Source of the DNA: Antribacter soli
GTDB taxonomy: Bacteria > Actinomycetota > Actinomycetes > Actinomycetales > Cellulomonadaceae
Length of the DNA stretch: 64,000 bases
NCBI RefSeq assembly: GCF_021568775.1
Contig: NZ_JAKGSG010000035.1
Span: 81,688-145,687 of the forward strand
Reading direction: 5' to 3'
Below are positions 32,612-41,610 of the stretch, in pieces; position 1 is the first letter of the stretch; each line of letters starts with the position of its first letter. Under the pieces are notes generated by a model, which worked only from the letters and a program-made list of their open reading frames with translations, was not told where the DNA came from and searched no databases. The translations under genes were made by a program, and so were the position numbers.

Positions 32612-33977
32612 CGGCGGCGCCGTACCCGAACACGAACCCCTCCCGGCACGGCCGGACCGCATAGTCCGCGAGCGCGTCGAGGGCGACCGACCGCCGTCGG
32701 GCACGGGCGGCGACCGCCCGGGCGTCCCCGTCGAAGTAGGCGGCCACGTGCAGGCCGGCCGCCGACGGCACAGGCTCGAGCGGCAGCCCGGCGAGGGCGT
32801 CGAGGAGGATCGCGTGCCGCTCCGCGTAGACCGCCGACGCGCGGCGGACGTGCCGGGCGAGCAGGCCGTCGTCGACGAAGCCCGCGAGGGCGGCCTGCAC
32901 GTGCACCGGCCCGTACCCGTCGCCGAGCTGCCGGGCGGCGAGCAGGGCGCCGCGCAGCGAGGCCGGCGCGACCAGGTACCCCACCCGCAGCGCAGGCAGC
33001 AACGACTTCGAGAACGTGCCGACGTACACGACCCGCCCGTCCCGGTCGAGGCCGTGCAGCGTGTCCAGGGGGCGGCGGGCATGGCGGAACTCGCTGTCGT
33101 AGTCGTCCTCGACGATCGCCGTGCCGTGCCGCGCGGCGTGCGCCAGCAGGGCACGCCGGCGCGCGAGCGACAGCGGCAGGCCGAGCGGGAACTGGTGCGA
33201 AGGGGTCGTGTACACGAGCCTCGCCTCAGGGGGGACCTCGTCCACCACGAGGCCCTCCTCGTCGACCCGCACCGGCACGACGCGCGCGCCGTGGGAGGCG
33301 AAGAGGTCCCGTGCGGCCGGGTAGCCGGGGTCCTCGACGGCCACGGTGTCCCCCGGCTCGAGCAGCACGCGCGCCACCAGGTCCAGGGCGTGCTGGGCGC
33401 CGTGCGTGACGATCACGTCGTCCGGGTCCGCCCGCACACCGCGGGCGAAGCCCACCGACCGGGCGACGGCCTCGCGCAGGCGCGGCAACCCGGCAGGGCT
33501 GCCGTACGTCCCGGGGGCGTGGTCGCGCAGGCGCGACTCCGCCGCCAGCAGGCGCCGCCACGCGTCGAAGGGGAAGAGGGAGGCGTCGGGCAGGCCCACC
33601 CGGAAGTCGTGCTCCGGGACCGGCGCGTCGCCGGAGACGGGGAGCGGCGCCCAGCGCCACGAGGCTCGGGGTCGCAGCGCCCCGGCTGCCCGACGTCGGC
33701 CCGCGGCACCGGCCTCGCCCCTCGCCTCGGCCGTGACGTACGTGCCGGAGCCGGTCCGCGACTCCAGGTAACCCTCCGCCACGAGCCGCTCGTACGCGGT
33801 CGCGACGCTCGCGCGGGAGACCCCGAGGTCGCGGGCCAGGGAGCGCGTCGAGGGCAGCCGTTCGCCCGCCGCCGCGCGGCCCTGCGTCATCGCCTCGCGC
33901 AGGGCGCGGTACAGCGCATCGCTGCGCCCGGTGCGAGCCGGCAGGTCGACGACGAGGTCCACGGGGCGATCATGCAC
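32556..33977 (-). CDS. MocR/PdxR-family transcriptional regulator (GntR HTH plus aminotransferase fold)
   Basis: A 473-residue regulator. The N-terminal GntR winged helix (about 20-82) has RLPSTRSLARDLGVSRASVATAYERL. The C-terminal fold-type-I aminotransferase domain (about 122-473) has the PLP Lys324 in VGTFSKSLLPALRVGY and the upstream VEDDYDSEFRH. Such proteins sense PLP or amino-compound/PLP adducts. Start is GTG at 33977. It lies head-on to the APC permease, with overlapping 3' ends, and downstream of a long hairpin. No pdxST genes are present, so its target may be the permease rather than PLP synthesis. Confidence 0.9.
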   Translation of the reverse strand: MHDRPVDLVVDLPARTGRSDALYRALREAMTQGRAAAGERLPSTRSLARDLGVSRASVATAYERLVAEGYLESRTGSGTYVTAEARGEAGAAGRRRAAGALRPRASWRWAPLPVSGDAPVPEHDFRVGLPDASLFPFDAWRRLLAAESRLRDHAPGTYGSPAGLPRLREAVARSVGFARGVRADPDDVIVTHGAQHALDLVARVLLEPGDTVAVEDPGYPAARDLFASHGARVVPVRVDEEGLVVDEVPPEARLVYTTPSHQFPLGLPLSLARRRALLAHAARHGTAIVEDDYDSEFRHARRPLDTLHGLDRDGRVVYVGTFSKSLLPALRVGYLVAPASLRGALLAARQLGDGYGPVHVQAALAGFVDDGLLARHVRRASAVYAERHAILLDALAGLPLEPVPSAAGLHVAAYFDGDARAVAARARRRSVALDALADYAVRPCREGFVFGYGAAVTSSIRPGIEKLARLLER

Positions 33978-33993
33978 CAGAGTCGGGCGAGAG

Positions 33994-34057
33994 CGCGCGA
34001 GACCACCTCAAGGTCGCTCTGAGCGCCGGTAGAGCGACCTGGAGGCGGTCTCGCGCG
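33994..34057 (-). terminator. 27-bp stem hairpin after the alpha/beta hydrolase gene
   Basis: Arms 33994-34020 and 34031-34057 with a 10-base loop. Two A/C mismatches in plus-strand RNA become G-U pairs in minus-strand RNA, so the stem is fully paired only in the transcript of the hydrolase gene. It starts 20 bases past the hydrolase stop. Confidence 0.7.
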
Positions 34058-34076
34058 TTCCCCGCGTCGGACTGGG

Positions 34077-34931
<855 letters not shown>

Positions 34932-34939
34932 TCATGTCC

Positions 34940-34957
34940 TGAGAACGATCGTTCTCA
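34940..34957. promoter_or_regulatory. TetR-type operator 1, hydrolase/tetR region
   Basis: TGAGAACGATCGTTCTCA is a perfect 18-bp palindrome 21 bases before the hydrolase start. Confidence 0.75.
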
Positions 34958-34977
34958 TGCCGATGTGAGTTACCTTA

Positions 34978-34993
34978 GAGAACGCACGTTCTC
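34978..34993. promoter_or_regulatory. TetR-type operator 2, hydrolase/tetR region
   Basis: GAGAACGCACGTTCTC repeats the 7-base half-sites of operator 1 (GAGAACG/CGTTCTC) with centres 37 bases apart, about 40 bases before the tetR start. Confidence 0.75.
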
Positions 34994-35031
34994 AGCGCAA
35001 GCCGAACGCACGAAGTCTGGAGGGAGATCCG

Positions 35032-35616
35032 ATGACGCAGGACGAGGCGACGCGGGACCGCGTGGTCCGGGTAGCGGACGAGCTGTTCTACACGCGCGGC
35101 GTCCAGGCCGTGGGAATGGACGCGGTGCGCGCCGCGGCGGGCGTGCCGCTCAAGCGCATCTACGCGCTGTTCGGCTCGAAGGACGAGCTGATCCTCGCCG
35201 TGCTGCGGCACCGCATGTCGGTGTGGGACGCCGGGATCGCCGCCGAGGCCGAGCGGGCCGCGACCGCCCGCGACCGGATCCTCGCGATCTTCGACTTCCT
35301 CGACGCCTGGTTCCGCGAGCCGGACTTCCGCGGCTGCGGCTTCATCAACGCGTTCGGCGAACTCGGCGCCGCCTCCCCCGCCGTGACGGAGGCGGTGCGC
35401 GAGCAGAAGAGCACCTTCCAGGAGTACCTCGCCCGGCTGGTCGCCGAGACCGGCGCCCCGGCGGACCTCGCGCCGCAGCTCGCGATCCTCGCGGAGGGCG
35501 CCCAGACGACGGCGGCCATCTCCGGCACTCCCGAAGCCGCCCGGCAGGCGCGAGCGGCCGCCGTGACGCTGCTCGATGCCGCCATCCACCACGCTGGGGA
35601 CCTGGTTCCGGGATGA
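35032..35616 (+). CDS. TetR/AcrR-family regulator
   Basis: A 194-residue TetR protein. The N-terminal HTH reads ELFYTRGVQAVGMDAVRAAAGVPLKRIYALFGSKDELI (about 17-54). The helical C-terminal ligand domain begins near residue 60 and includes FRGCGFINAFGELG. It is divergent from the alpha/beta hydrolase, and two matched palindromes in between are the likely sites for autorepression and hydrolase control. GGAGGGAG lies 7 bases upstream of the ATG. The inducer is unknown. Confidence 0.93.
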   Translation: MTQDEATRDRVVRVADELFYTRGVQAVGMDAVRAAAGVPLKRIYALFGSKDELILAVLRHRMSVWDAGIAAEAERAATARDRILAIFDFLDAWFREPDFRGCGFINAFGELGAASPAVTEAVREQKSTFQEYLARLVAETGAPADLAPQLAILAEGAQTTAAISGTPEAARQARAAAVTLLDAAIHHAGDLVPG

Positions 35617-35659
35617 GCCCGGCGCGGACGCAACAGTGCGCCGCGCCGGTGTCCCAGGG

Positions 35660-35884
35660 TCAGACTCCTACGAGGTGATCCGCGTCCTGACGCTCCTTGT
35701 CCGCCTTGTAGGTCGCGATGTCGGCCGCGGCGAACAGGAGGTCGGCGCCGTCCCTGTGGCAGTCGAGGACGCCGGCTTCGAGCAGGTCGATGATGTGCAG
35801 CGTCGAGCAGCCGAGCAGCCGAGCAGCCTCCAGCGTGCTGAGGTCCTCGTGCTCTTGCCTCTGCGCTTCTGTGAATTCAGTCAC
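35660..35884 (-). CDS. Small excisionase-type HTH protein
   Basis: A 74-residue protein from GTG 35884. Its core LSTLEAARLLGCSTLHIIDLLEAGVLDCHR follows the helix-turn-helix pattern of excisionase/MerR-like small DNA-binding proteins, ending with AAADIATYKADKE. Proteins of this type often act as antitoxins or excisionases, but no toxin or integrase lies beside it, so it is an orphan. The open frame extends 5' without a convincing start. The upstream 150 bases are distinctly less GC-rich than the rest of the window. Confidence 0.65.
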   Translation of the reverse strand: MTEFTEAQRQEHEDLSTLEAARLLGCSTLHIIDLLEAGVLDCHRDGADLLFAAADIATYKADKERQDADHLVGV

Positions 35885-36072
35885 AGATCCAGTCTGGTGG
35901 GAAAGCGGCTCCCGAGTCCAGTCGAAACGCTGCGATTCTCGCAATCCGAGACCTGAAAATCTGGGCTCGAAGAGGCGCCTGGAATGAACAAATTCACCGC
36001 GAGAATCCCTATGCCTGAAAGATGCCCGAAATCCCACGGATCATGCCGATGTGTCACCGGCTCCCGGATGCG

Positions 36073-36113
36073 CGGGATCGCGCGGCACGGACCATCCGTG
36101 CCGCGCGATCCCG
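36073..36113 (-). terminator. Perfect 19-bp hairpin after metE
   Basis: Arms 36073-36091 and 36095-36113 are exact inverted copies with a 3-base loop, 20 bases past the metE stop. No T-run. Confidence 0.75.
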
Positions 36114-36132
36114 TTCCGCCCTGCGTCAGCCG

Positions 36133-38484
36133 TCAGCCGGCCAGCTGCTCGCGCACCCGGCGCGTCGCCTCGACGAGGTGGCGCAGCGCCGGCGTCGTCT
36201 CCTCGTACCGGCGGGTCTTGAGCCCGCAGTCCGGGTTGACCCACACGAGCCGCGGGTCGATCGCCCCCGCGGCGAGCGCCACGAGCTCGGCCACCTCGTC
36301 GACGGACGGCACGCGCGGCGAGTGGATGTCGTAGACGCCCGGTCCGACGCCCCGGTCGTAGCCCGCCTTCGCGAGCTCGGGCACGACCTCCATCCGCGAG
36401 CGCGCCGCCTCGATCGAGGTCACGTCGGCGTCGAGGCCGTCGATCGCGCCGATCACGTCGCCGAACTCCGAGTAGCACAGGTGCGTGTGCACCTGCGTGG
36501 CCGTCGCCGCGCCGGCCGTGGCCAGCCGGAACGACCGCACGGACCAGTCGAGGTACGCGGGCCGGTCGGCCTCGCGCAGCGGCAGCAGCTCGCGCAGCGC
36601 CGGCTCGTCCACCTGGACGACGCCGATCCCCGCCTGCTCGAGGTCCGCCACCTCGTCGCGCAGCGCCAGGGCGACCTGGGCCGCGGTGTCGGCGAGCGGC
36701 TGGTCGTCGCGGACGAACGACCACGCGAGGATCGTCACCGGGCCGGTGAGCATGCCCTTGACCGGCTTGGCGGTGAGCGACGCCGCGTACTCGGACCACT
36801 CGACCGTCATCGGAGCCGGGCGGGACACGTCGCCCCACAGGACCGGCGGGCGCACGCACCGCGACCCGTACGACTGGACCCAGCCGTGCTGGGTCGCCAC
36901 GAACCCGTCGAGGCGCTCGGCGAAGTACTGGACCATGTCGTTGCGCTCGGGCTCGCCGTGCACGAGCACGTCCAGCCCGAGCTCCTCCTGCAGCGCCACG
37001 ACGTGGGCGACCTCCGCCCGCATCGCCGCCGCGTAGTCGGCGTCGGACAGCTCGCCGCGCGCGTGCGCGGCGCGCGCCGCGCGGATCTCGGCCGTCTGCG
37101 GGAACGACCCGATCGTCGTGGTCGGCAGCACCGGCAGGCCGAGGCGCTCACGCTGGACGGCGGCACGCTCGGCGTAGGGGGCACGGTCCAGGTCGGCGCC
37201 GGTGAGGGCCGCCAGGCGCTCCCGCACCGCCGGGACGGCGACGCCGGCCGCCGCCCGGCGCGCCGCGACCGCCGCGACCGAGGCCGCCAGGTCGTCGGCG
37301 ACCGCCGCTCGCCCGCCGGCGAGTCCGCGCGCCAGCACGGCCACCTCGCGGACCTTCTGGTCCGCGAACGCCAGGCCGCCGGCCAGGGCCGGGTCGAGGC
37401 GGGTCTCGTCGTCGACGTCGTGCGGCACGTGCAGCAGCGACGTCGACGTACCGACCGCCACCGCGCCCGCGCCGAGCTCCGACACCCGCTCGAGCAGCGA
37501 GAGCCGCTCGGCCAGGTCGGCCCGCCACACGTTGTGGCCGTCGATCACGCCGGCGACCACCAGCTTGGACGCGAGGTCCGGGAGGGGCGCCGCCGGCAGC
37601 GCCCCGCGGACCAGGTCGAGCGCCACGCCCTCGACGCCGGTGCCGGCGAGCAGGGCCAGCGCGTCCCCGCGCTCGCCCTGCAGCCCGCCGTACGGCGCGG
37701 CCACGAGCACCGCGGGCCGTCCGGAGCCGACGGCGGGCGCCGTGAGCGTGCCGTACGCCGACCGGACCGCGTCTGCGACCTCTCCGAACGGCACGTGGCC
37801 GTCCGTGACGAGCGCCGGCTCGTCGAGCTGCACCCACGGCGCGCCCGCGGCGGCGAGCCGGGCGAGCAGCTCGCCGTACGCGGCGACGACCTCAGGCAGC
37901 CGGTCCAGCGGGGAGAAGTCGGGGGCCGCGCCGTCGGCCGCCTTGCTGAGCAGCAGGAACGTGACGGGACCGACGAGGACGGGACGGGTCACGATCCCCG
38001 CGTCGCGGGCCTCGGCGAACTCCTGCACGACGCGGTCGTCGCTGAACCGGACCGGCGTCCCGGGCCCGATCTCCGGCACGAGGTAGTGGTAGTTCGTGTC
38101 GAACCACTTGGTCATCTCGAGCGGGGAGTCCTCGCCCGAACCGCGGGCCAGCGTGAAGTACTCCTCGAGCGTGAGGCGGCTTCCGCGGGCGTGGTCGCCT
38201 GCGTCGCGCCCGAACCGGGACGGCACGGCGCCCAGCAGGGCGACCACGTCGAGGACCTGGTCGTAGAAGGAGAACGAGCCGGGGACGGCGCCGGAGCCGG
38301 CGTCCAGGCCGAGCTCCACGAGCCGGCGCGCCGTGGCGAGCCGCAGGTCGCGGGCCGTGGCCTCGAGCTCTTCGACAGTGGTCCGGCCGGCCCAGAAGGC
38401 CTCCAGGGCCCGCTTGAGCTCGCGCCGCCGGCCGATGCGGGGGTAGCCGAGAACCGTCCCGGACGGGAAGGGGTTGTTCGTCAT
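36133..38484 (-). CDS. metE: Cobalamin-independent methionine synthase MetE
   Basis: Transfers a methyl group from 5-methyltetrahydropteroyl-triglutamate to homocysteine. The 783-residue two-domain protein begins with LGYPRIGRRRELKRALEAFW, typical of MetE. The zinc-site residues are visible in VHTHLCYSEF (His and Cys) and in VNPDCGLKTR (Cys) near the C-terminus, with the conserved VQVDEPALRELL. ATG at 38484 has GAGG 7 bases upstream; another ATG at 38490 is less well spaced. A SAM-I-type riboswitch and promoter lie upstream, and a strong terminator follows, so it is a single-gene unit switched off by SAM. Confidence 0.97.
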   Translation of the reverse strand: MTNNPFPSGTVLGYPRIGRRRELKRALEAFWAGRTTVEELEATARDLRLATARRLVELGLDAGSGAVPGSFSFYDQVLDVVALLGAVPSRFGRDAGDHARGSRLTLEEYFTLARGSGEDSPLEMTKWFDTNYHYLVPEIGPGTPVRFSDDRVVQEFAEARDAGIVTRPVLVGPVTFLLLSKAADGAAPDFSPLDRLPEVVAAYGELLARLAAAGAPWVQLDEPALVTDGHVPFGEVADAVRSAYGTLTAPAVGSGRPAVLVAAPYGGLQGERGDALALLAGTGVEGVALDLVRGALPAAPLPDLASKLVVAGVIDGHNVWRADLAERLSLLERVSELGAGAVAVGTSTSLLHVPHDVDDETRLDPALAGGLAFADQKVREVAVLARGLAGGRAAVADDLAASVAAVAARRAAAGVAVPAVRERLAALTGADLDRAPYAERAAVQRERLGLPVLPTTTIGSFPQTAEIRAARAAHARGELSDADYAAAMRAEVAHVVALQEELGLDVLVHGEPERNDMVQYFAERLDGFVATQHGWVQSYGSRCVRPPVLWGDVSRPAPMTVEWSEYAASLTAKPVKGMLTGPVTILAWSFVRDDQPLADTAAQVALALRDEVADLEQAGIGVVQVDEPALRELLPLREADRPAYLDWSVRSFRLATAGAATATQVHTHLCYSEFGDVIGAIDGLDADVTSIEAARSRMEVVPELAKAGYDRGVGPGVYDIHSPRVPSVDEVAELVALAAGAIDPRLVWVNPDCGLKTRRYEETTPALRHLVEATRRVREQLAG

Positions 38485-38647
38485 GAGCATTCCTCAGGTG
38501 GGTCCCGGCGCAGCGCGCAGGGAGCATCGGGTGAGAAGTCGCTCACGACCGGCGGCCCTCAGGCCAGGCCGGGCACGCCCCGGCGCAGTGCGCACCGGGG
38601 TCGTCCCGCCGCCGAGGTGCACGCCCTCGGACAGGTCAGAGCCATGG

Positions 38648-38750
38648 AATTCATCGCACCTGGCGGTAGCACCTATACGTCGGGAGGCTTCCCTCGGCAG
38701 GTTGCTGCGGCGTCGTCGAGCCAGGTCTCTCGGCCGCTCTGGATGGTTGA
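38648..38750 (-). promoter_or_regulatory. SAM-I (S-box) riboswitch upstream of metE
   Basis: Read on the minus strand, the S-box core is present in order: AGAG then GGCCGAGAGA, CTGGCTCGACGACGCC, the invariant GCAACCT, a P3 hairpin, then AGGTGCTACCGCC, and a closing GATG that pairs with the opening CATC. P2 can pair GCGGC with GCCGC and P3 pairs AACCT with AGGT. The aptamer begins at the predicted transcription start. The roughly 160 bases to metE include a hairpin near 38578-38600 (CCCCG/CGGGG flanking GCGC arms) that could be the terminator. High SAM should therefore lower metE expression. P1 is short by eye, so SAM-IV-like variation is possible. Confidence 0.8.
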
Positions 38751-38754
38751 CACG

Positions 38755-38783
38755 ACCCTACGCACACCGCGCCCGGGAGCCAA
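38755..38783 (-). promoter_or_regulatory. metE promoter
   Basis: On the minus strand TTGGCT (38783-38778), a 17-base spacer and TAGGGT (38760-38755) form a promoter whose start point near 38748 coincides with the 5' edge of the riboswitch. Confidence 0.6.
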
Positions 38784-38821
38784 GCAAGGGTCGCAGTGTG
38801 AGACGCCCCGGCGAGCACCGG

Positions 38822-41542
38822 TCACGCCGGCTGCAGGCGCTCCGCCTCGTCCCGGGCCCGCCGCGCGTCGTCCGCGTGACCCAGCTCGTCCCCGATCCTG
38901 GCCAGGACGCTCAGCGAGCGGGCCAGACCGGCCCGGTGCAGGTCGTGGCCCGCGCGGACGAGCTCGCGACGAAGCTCGACCGCCTCCCGTGCGGGGGCGA
39001 GGGCCTCGACGAAGCGGCGGTTGTCCGCGAGCTGCGCCGCCTGGTTCGTGAGGGCCGCCGCCAGGTCCGGCCCGAACCGGCCGGGGTTGCTCGAGGCGAG
39101 GATGCGGCGCACCGCCAGCGCCTCCGTCGTGGGACCCAGCGCGTCCTGCGGCCGGTTCAGGTCGGCGTACGTGGCGCCGAGGTTCAGCAGGGCGTCCGCG
39201 AGGTCGGGCCCGAAGCGTCCCGGCACCTGCCCCGCGAGGCGACGCCGGATCGTCACGGCCTCCATCGTGGGCTCCAGGGCGTCCTCCGGGCGGCCGAGCT
39301 CGCTGTACCGGACGCCGAGGTTGGACAGGGACGCCGCCAGGTCCGGCAGGTGGCGACCGGGGCTGCGCTCCGCCAGCTCCCGGCGCACGGAGAGCGCCTC
39401 CCGCTCGGCGGCGAGCGCCTCGATGGGCCGAGCGAGCCGCGAGTACGTGACGCCGAGGTTCGACAGGGCGTCCGCCAGCTCCGGCCGGAAGCGCTCGGGC
39501 ATCGTCCGCACCAGGTCCCGGCAGGTCGCCACCGCCTCGCGGCCCGCCGACAGCGCCTCGCCGGTGCGGCCCAGCACCGAGTAGAGTCCGCCGAGATTCG
39601 ACAGCACCCGGGCCAGGAAGGGCAGGTACCCCGGGTTGCTCCGGGCGAGGTCACGCCGGATCGCCACCGCTTCCTCCGTCGGCGGCACCGCGCGCGCGAC
39701 CTGGCCCACCTGGGCCAGCCGCACGCCCAGCTGGGCCAGCGCCGCCGCGAGGTACGACTGGTACGCGTCCGGGTTGTCGCGGGCGAGGGCGCGCAGGATC
39801 TGCACCGACTCCTCGGTCGGCGCCAGCGCCTCGTGCACGCGCCCGAGGCCCGACAGGCGGATCCCCAGGTTGCCGAGCGCGTACCCGAGCTCCGGCAGGA
39901 ACCGGCCGGGGCTGCGCTGCACCTGGGTGCGCAGCAGGACGACCGCCTCCCGCGACGGCGCGTAGGCCGCCTCCGCGCGCCCGAGCTCCCAGTACGTCGC
40001 GCCGAGCCAGGTCAGGACCGACGCCAGGTGCCCCTCGTGCACCCCCGGCTCGCGCTCGACCAGGTCGCGCAGCAGCGCGACGGCCTCCTGCTGCACCGCG
40101 CGGGCGTCCTCGAGGCGGCCGACGTCCTGGTAGCTCAGGCCGAGGTCCCGCAGCGCCAGCGCCAGTCGCGGAAGGAAGCGGCACGAGTCGCGGTCGGCGA
40201 GCTCGCGCAGCAGCTCGACCGCCTGCGTCTTGACCGGGACGGCCTCCGCCGCGCGGCCCGACCTGCCCAGGGCCATGCCGAGCTCGCGCAGCGCGGCCGC
40301 CCGCTCCTCCGTGACGCCCTCCGGCACGAGGCCCAGCGTCCGCTCCCGGACCGAGACGCGCAGGGGTGCGGTGGCGAGCGACCGGCCCGGCAGCGCGCCG
40401 AAGACGGTCGTCAGCAGCTCCAGGTCGTCCGGCAGCCGGTCGACGGCCTCCCCCAGCAGCTCGACGGTCGCGCGCAGCTCGTCCGGGCGGCCTGACCGCT
40501 CGGCGGCCGCCCGGACGAGCAACGTGGCTGCGCGGAAGGCGGGGTGGACGGAAGCGGTCGGTGCCGCGTCCAGCGCGGCGCCGACCGTGCCGGGTGGCAG
40601 ACCGCCGAGCGCCGACACCACCACGTGCTCGGCGAGCGCGTCGGGCTGAAGCGGCCCGGCCGACGGGTCCCCACCGGGCGCGCTGCCGACCAGCGACGCG
40701 AGCGCGGCGGCCTGCCCGCCGTCGTCCCGCCACAGGAGTCGGGCGAGATCCCCGAGGCCGCCCGGCCCGCCTCCGAGCACCCGGGCGAGGGCGGTCGCGT
40801 GCAGATCGAGCACCCGGGCGCCGGACGACCCGACGACGTGCGACGCCGGCACGGGGCGGCCCAGCGCTGCGGCGAGAGCGATGGCGGCCGCCAGGACGAC
40901 GGCGGCGTCGTCCTGGTCCTCCGTGAGCCGTGGGTCGAGGTCGGTCCCCGCCTGGGCGTCGGCGAGCAGGCGCCGCACGGCCAGCTCGTCGGTCTCGAGG
41001 CGTTCCCACCACTCGCCGGCTGTCCGGGCGAGCAGCAGGACCCGCACGGTGCCGCGGGCGACGGCCGCGTCGCGCAGGAGCTGCGCGAGGCCGGGGCGGG
41101 ACTCGGCGCGGTCGACCACGATCAGGACGCGGCGCGCGCGCAGGCCGAGGGCGTCGGTCACGGCGTCCGCCTCGCCGCCGTCGGGCACGGCGAGGACGGC
41201 CCAGCCGGACCGGACGAGGCGGCGGGACAGCTCGACGGCGAGCCGCGTCTTGCCGACGCCACCGGGACCGGTCACCAGCCGCACGCCGGTGCCGCGCCCC
41301 TTGCGGGCCCAGGCGAGAAGGTCGGACAGCTCGGGCTCCCGCCCGGTGAACGGGACGACCTCGAGGGCGGGGTCGAGGAGGGCTGCGGGCGTCGCGGGCG
41401 GGCGGGGCGCGCCGTCGTCGCGCGCGCCGCCCTGGTCAGGCACCGGCGCGCGCCACACGCTGCGCACCGTCCACCACAGATCGGCACGGTGCGGTCCGCC
41501 GCGACGCCCCACGAGCGACAGTGAACCGTACCCAGACCCCAT
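38822..41542 (-). CDS. STAND-type NTPase with C-terminal tetratricopeptide repeats
   Basis: About 906 residues. An NTPase domain has PFTGREPEL, Walker A TGPGGVGKT (91-99) and Walker B VLIVVD (139-144), as in NB-ARC/STAND signalling ATPases. From about residue 414 to the end, ten tandem units of 46 residues (one of 45) follow the pattern LADALSNLGVTYSRLGRPEE then ALAPTEEAV; these are extended TPRs. STAND proteins act as switches that sense a ligand through the repeats; some bacterial ones are anti-phage sensors. Start choice: ATG 41542 has AAGGG 8 bases upstream; ATG 41614 overlaps the helicase stop (ATGA) but would pass through a hairpin. Follows the SNF2 gene. Confidence 0.8.
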   Translation of the reverse strand: MGSGYGSLSLVGRRGGPHRADLWWTVRSVWRAPVPDQGGARDDGAPRPPATPAALLDPALEVVPFTGREPELSDLLAWARKGRGTGVRLVTGPGGVGKTRLAVELSRRLVRSGWAVLAVPDGGEADAVTDALGLRARRVLIVVDRAESRPGLAQLLRDAAVARGTVRVLLLARTAGEWWERLETDELAVRRLLADAQAGTDLDPRLTEDQDDAAVVLAAAIALAAALGRPVPASHVVGSSGARVLDLHATALARVLGGGPGGLGDLARLLWRDDGGQAAALASLVGSAPGGDPSAGPLQPDALAEHVVVSALGGLPPGTVGAALDAAPTASVHPAFRAATLLVRAAAERSGRPDELRATVELLGEAVDRLPDDLELLTTVFGALPGRSLATAPLRVSVRERTLGLVPEGVTEERAAALRELGMALGRSGRAAEAVPVKTQAVELLRELADRDSCRFLPRLALALRDLGLSYQDVGRLEDARAVQQEAVALLRDLVEREPGVHEGHLASVLTWLGATYWELGRAEAAYAPSREAVVLLRTQVQRSPGRFLPELGYALGNLGIRLSGLGRVHEALAPTEESVQILRALARDNPDAYQSYLAAALAQLGVRLAQVGQVARAVPPTEEAVAIRRDLARSNPGYLPFLARVLSNLGGLYSVLGRTGEALSAGREAVATCRDLVRTMPERFRPELADALSNLGVTYSRLARPIEALAAEREALSVRRELAERSPGRHLPDLAASLSNLGVRYSELGRPEDALEPTMEAVTIRRRLAGQVPGRFGPDLADALLNLGATYADLNRPQDALGPTTEALAVRRILASSNPGRFGPDLAAALTNQAAQLADNRRFVEALAPAREAVELRRELVRAGHDLHRAGLARSLSVLARIGDELGHADDARRARDEAERLQPA

Positions 41543-41553
41543 AAACCAGACCC

Positions 41554-41575
41554 TTCGCCCTCTTGACCGGGCGAA
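41554..41575 (-). terminator. Small hairpin between the SNF2 gene and the STAND gene
   Basis: Perfect 7-bp arms (TTCGCCC/GGGCGAA) with an 8-base loop, 36 bases past the helicase stop. It may weaken read-through to the STAND gene. Confidence 0.4.
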
Positions 41576-41610
41576 AGTATCGGCCGTCCGGGACCGGGCA
41601 CGCCCCGTGG

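Noticed and set aside
35660..36040. Prophage or integrative element around the excisionase-like gene
   Set aside because: No integrase, att repeats, tRNA or phage genes are nearby; a single small HTH protein is insufficient.
38491..38821. Cobalamin riboswitch upstream of metE
   Set aside because: No B12-box was found; the conserved core present is that of an S-box aptamer.
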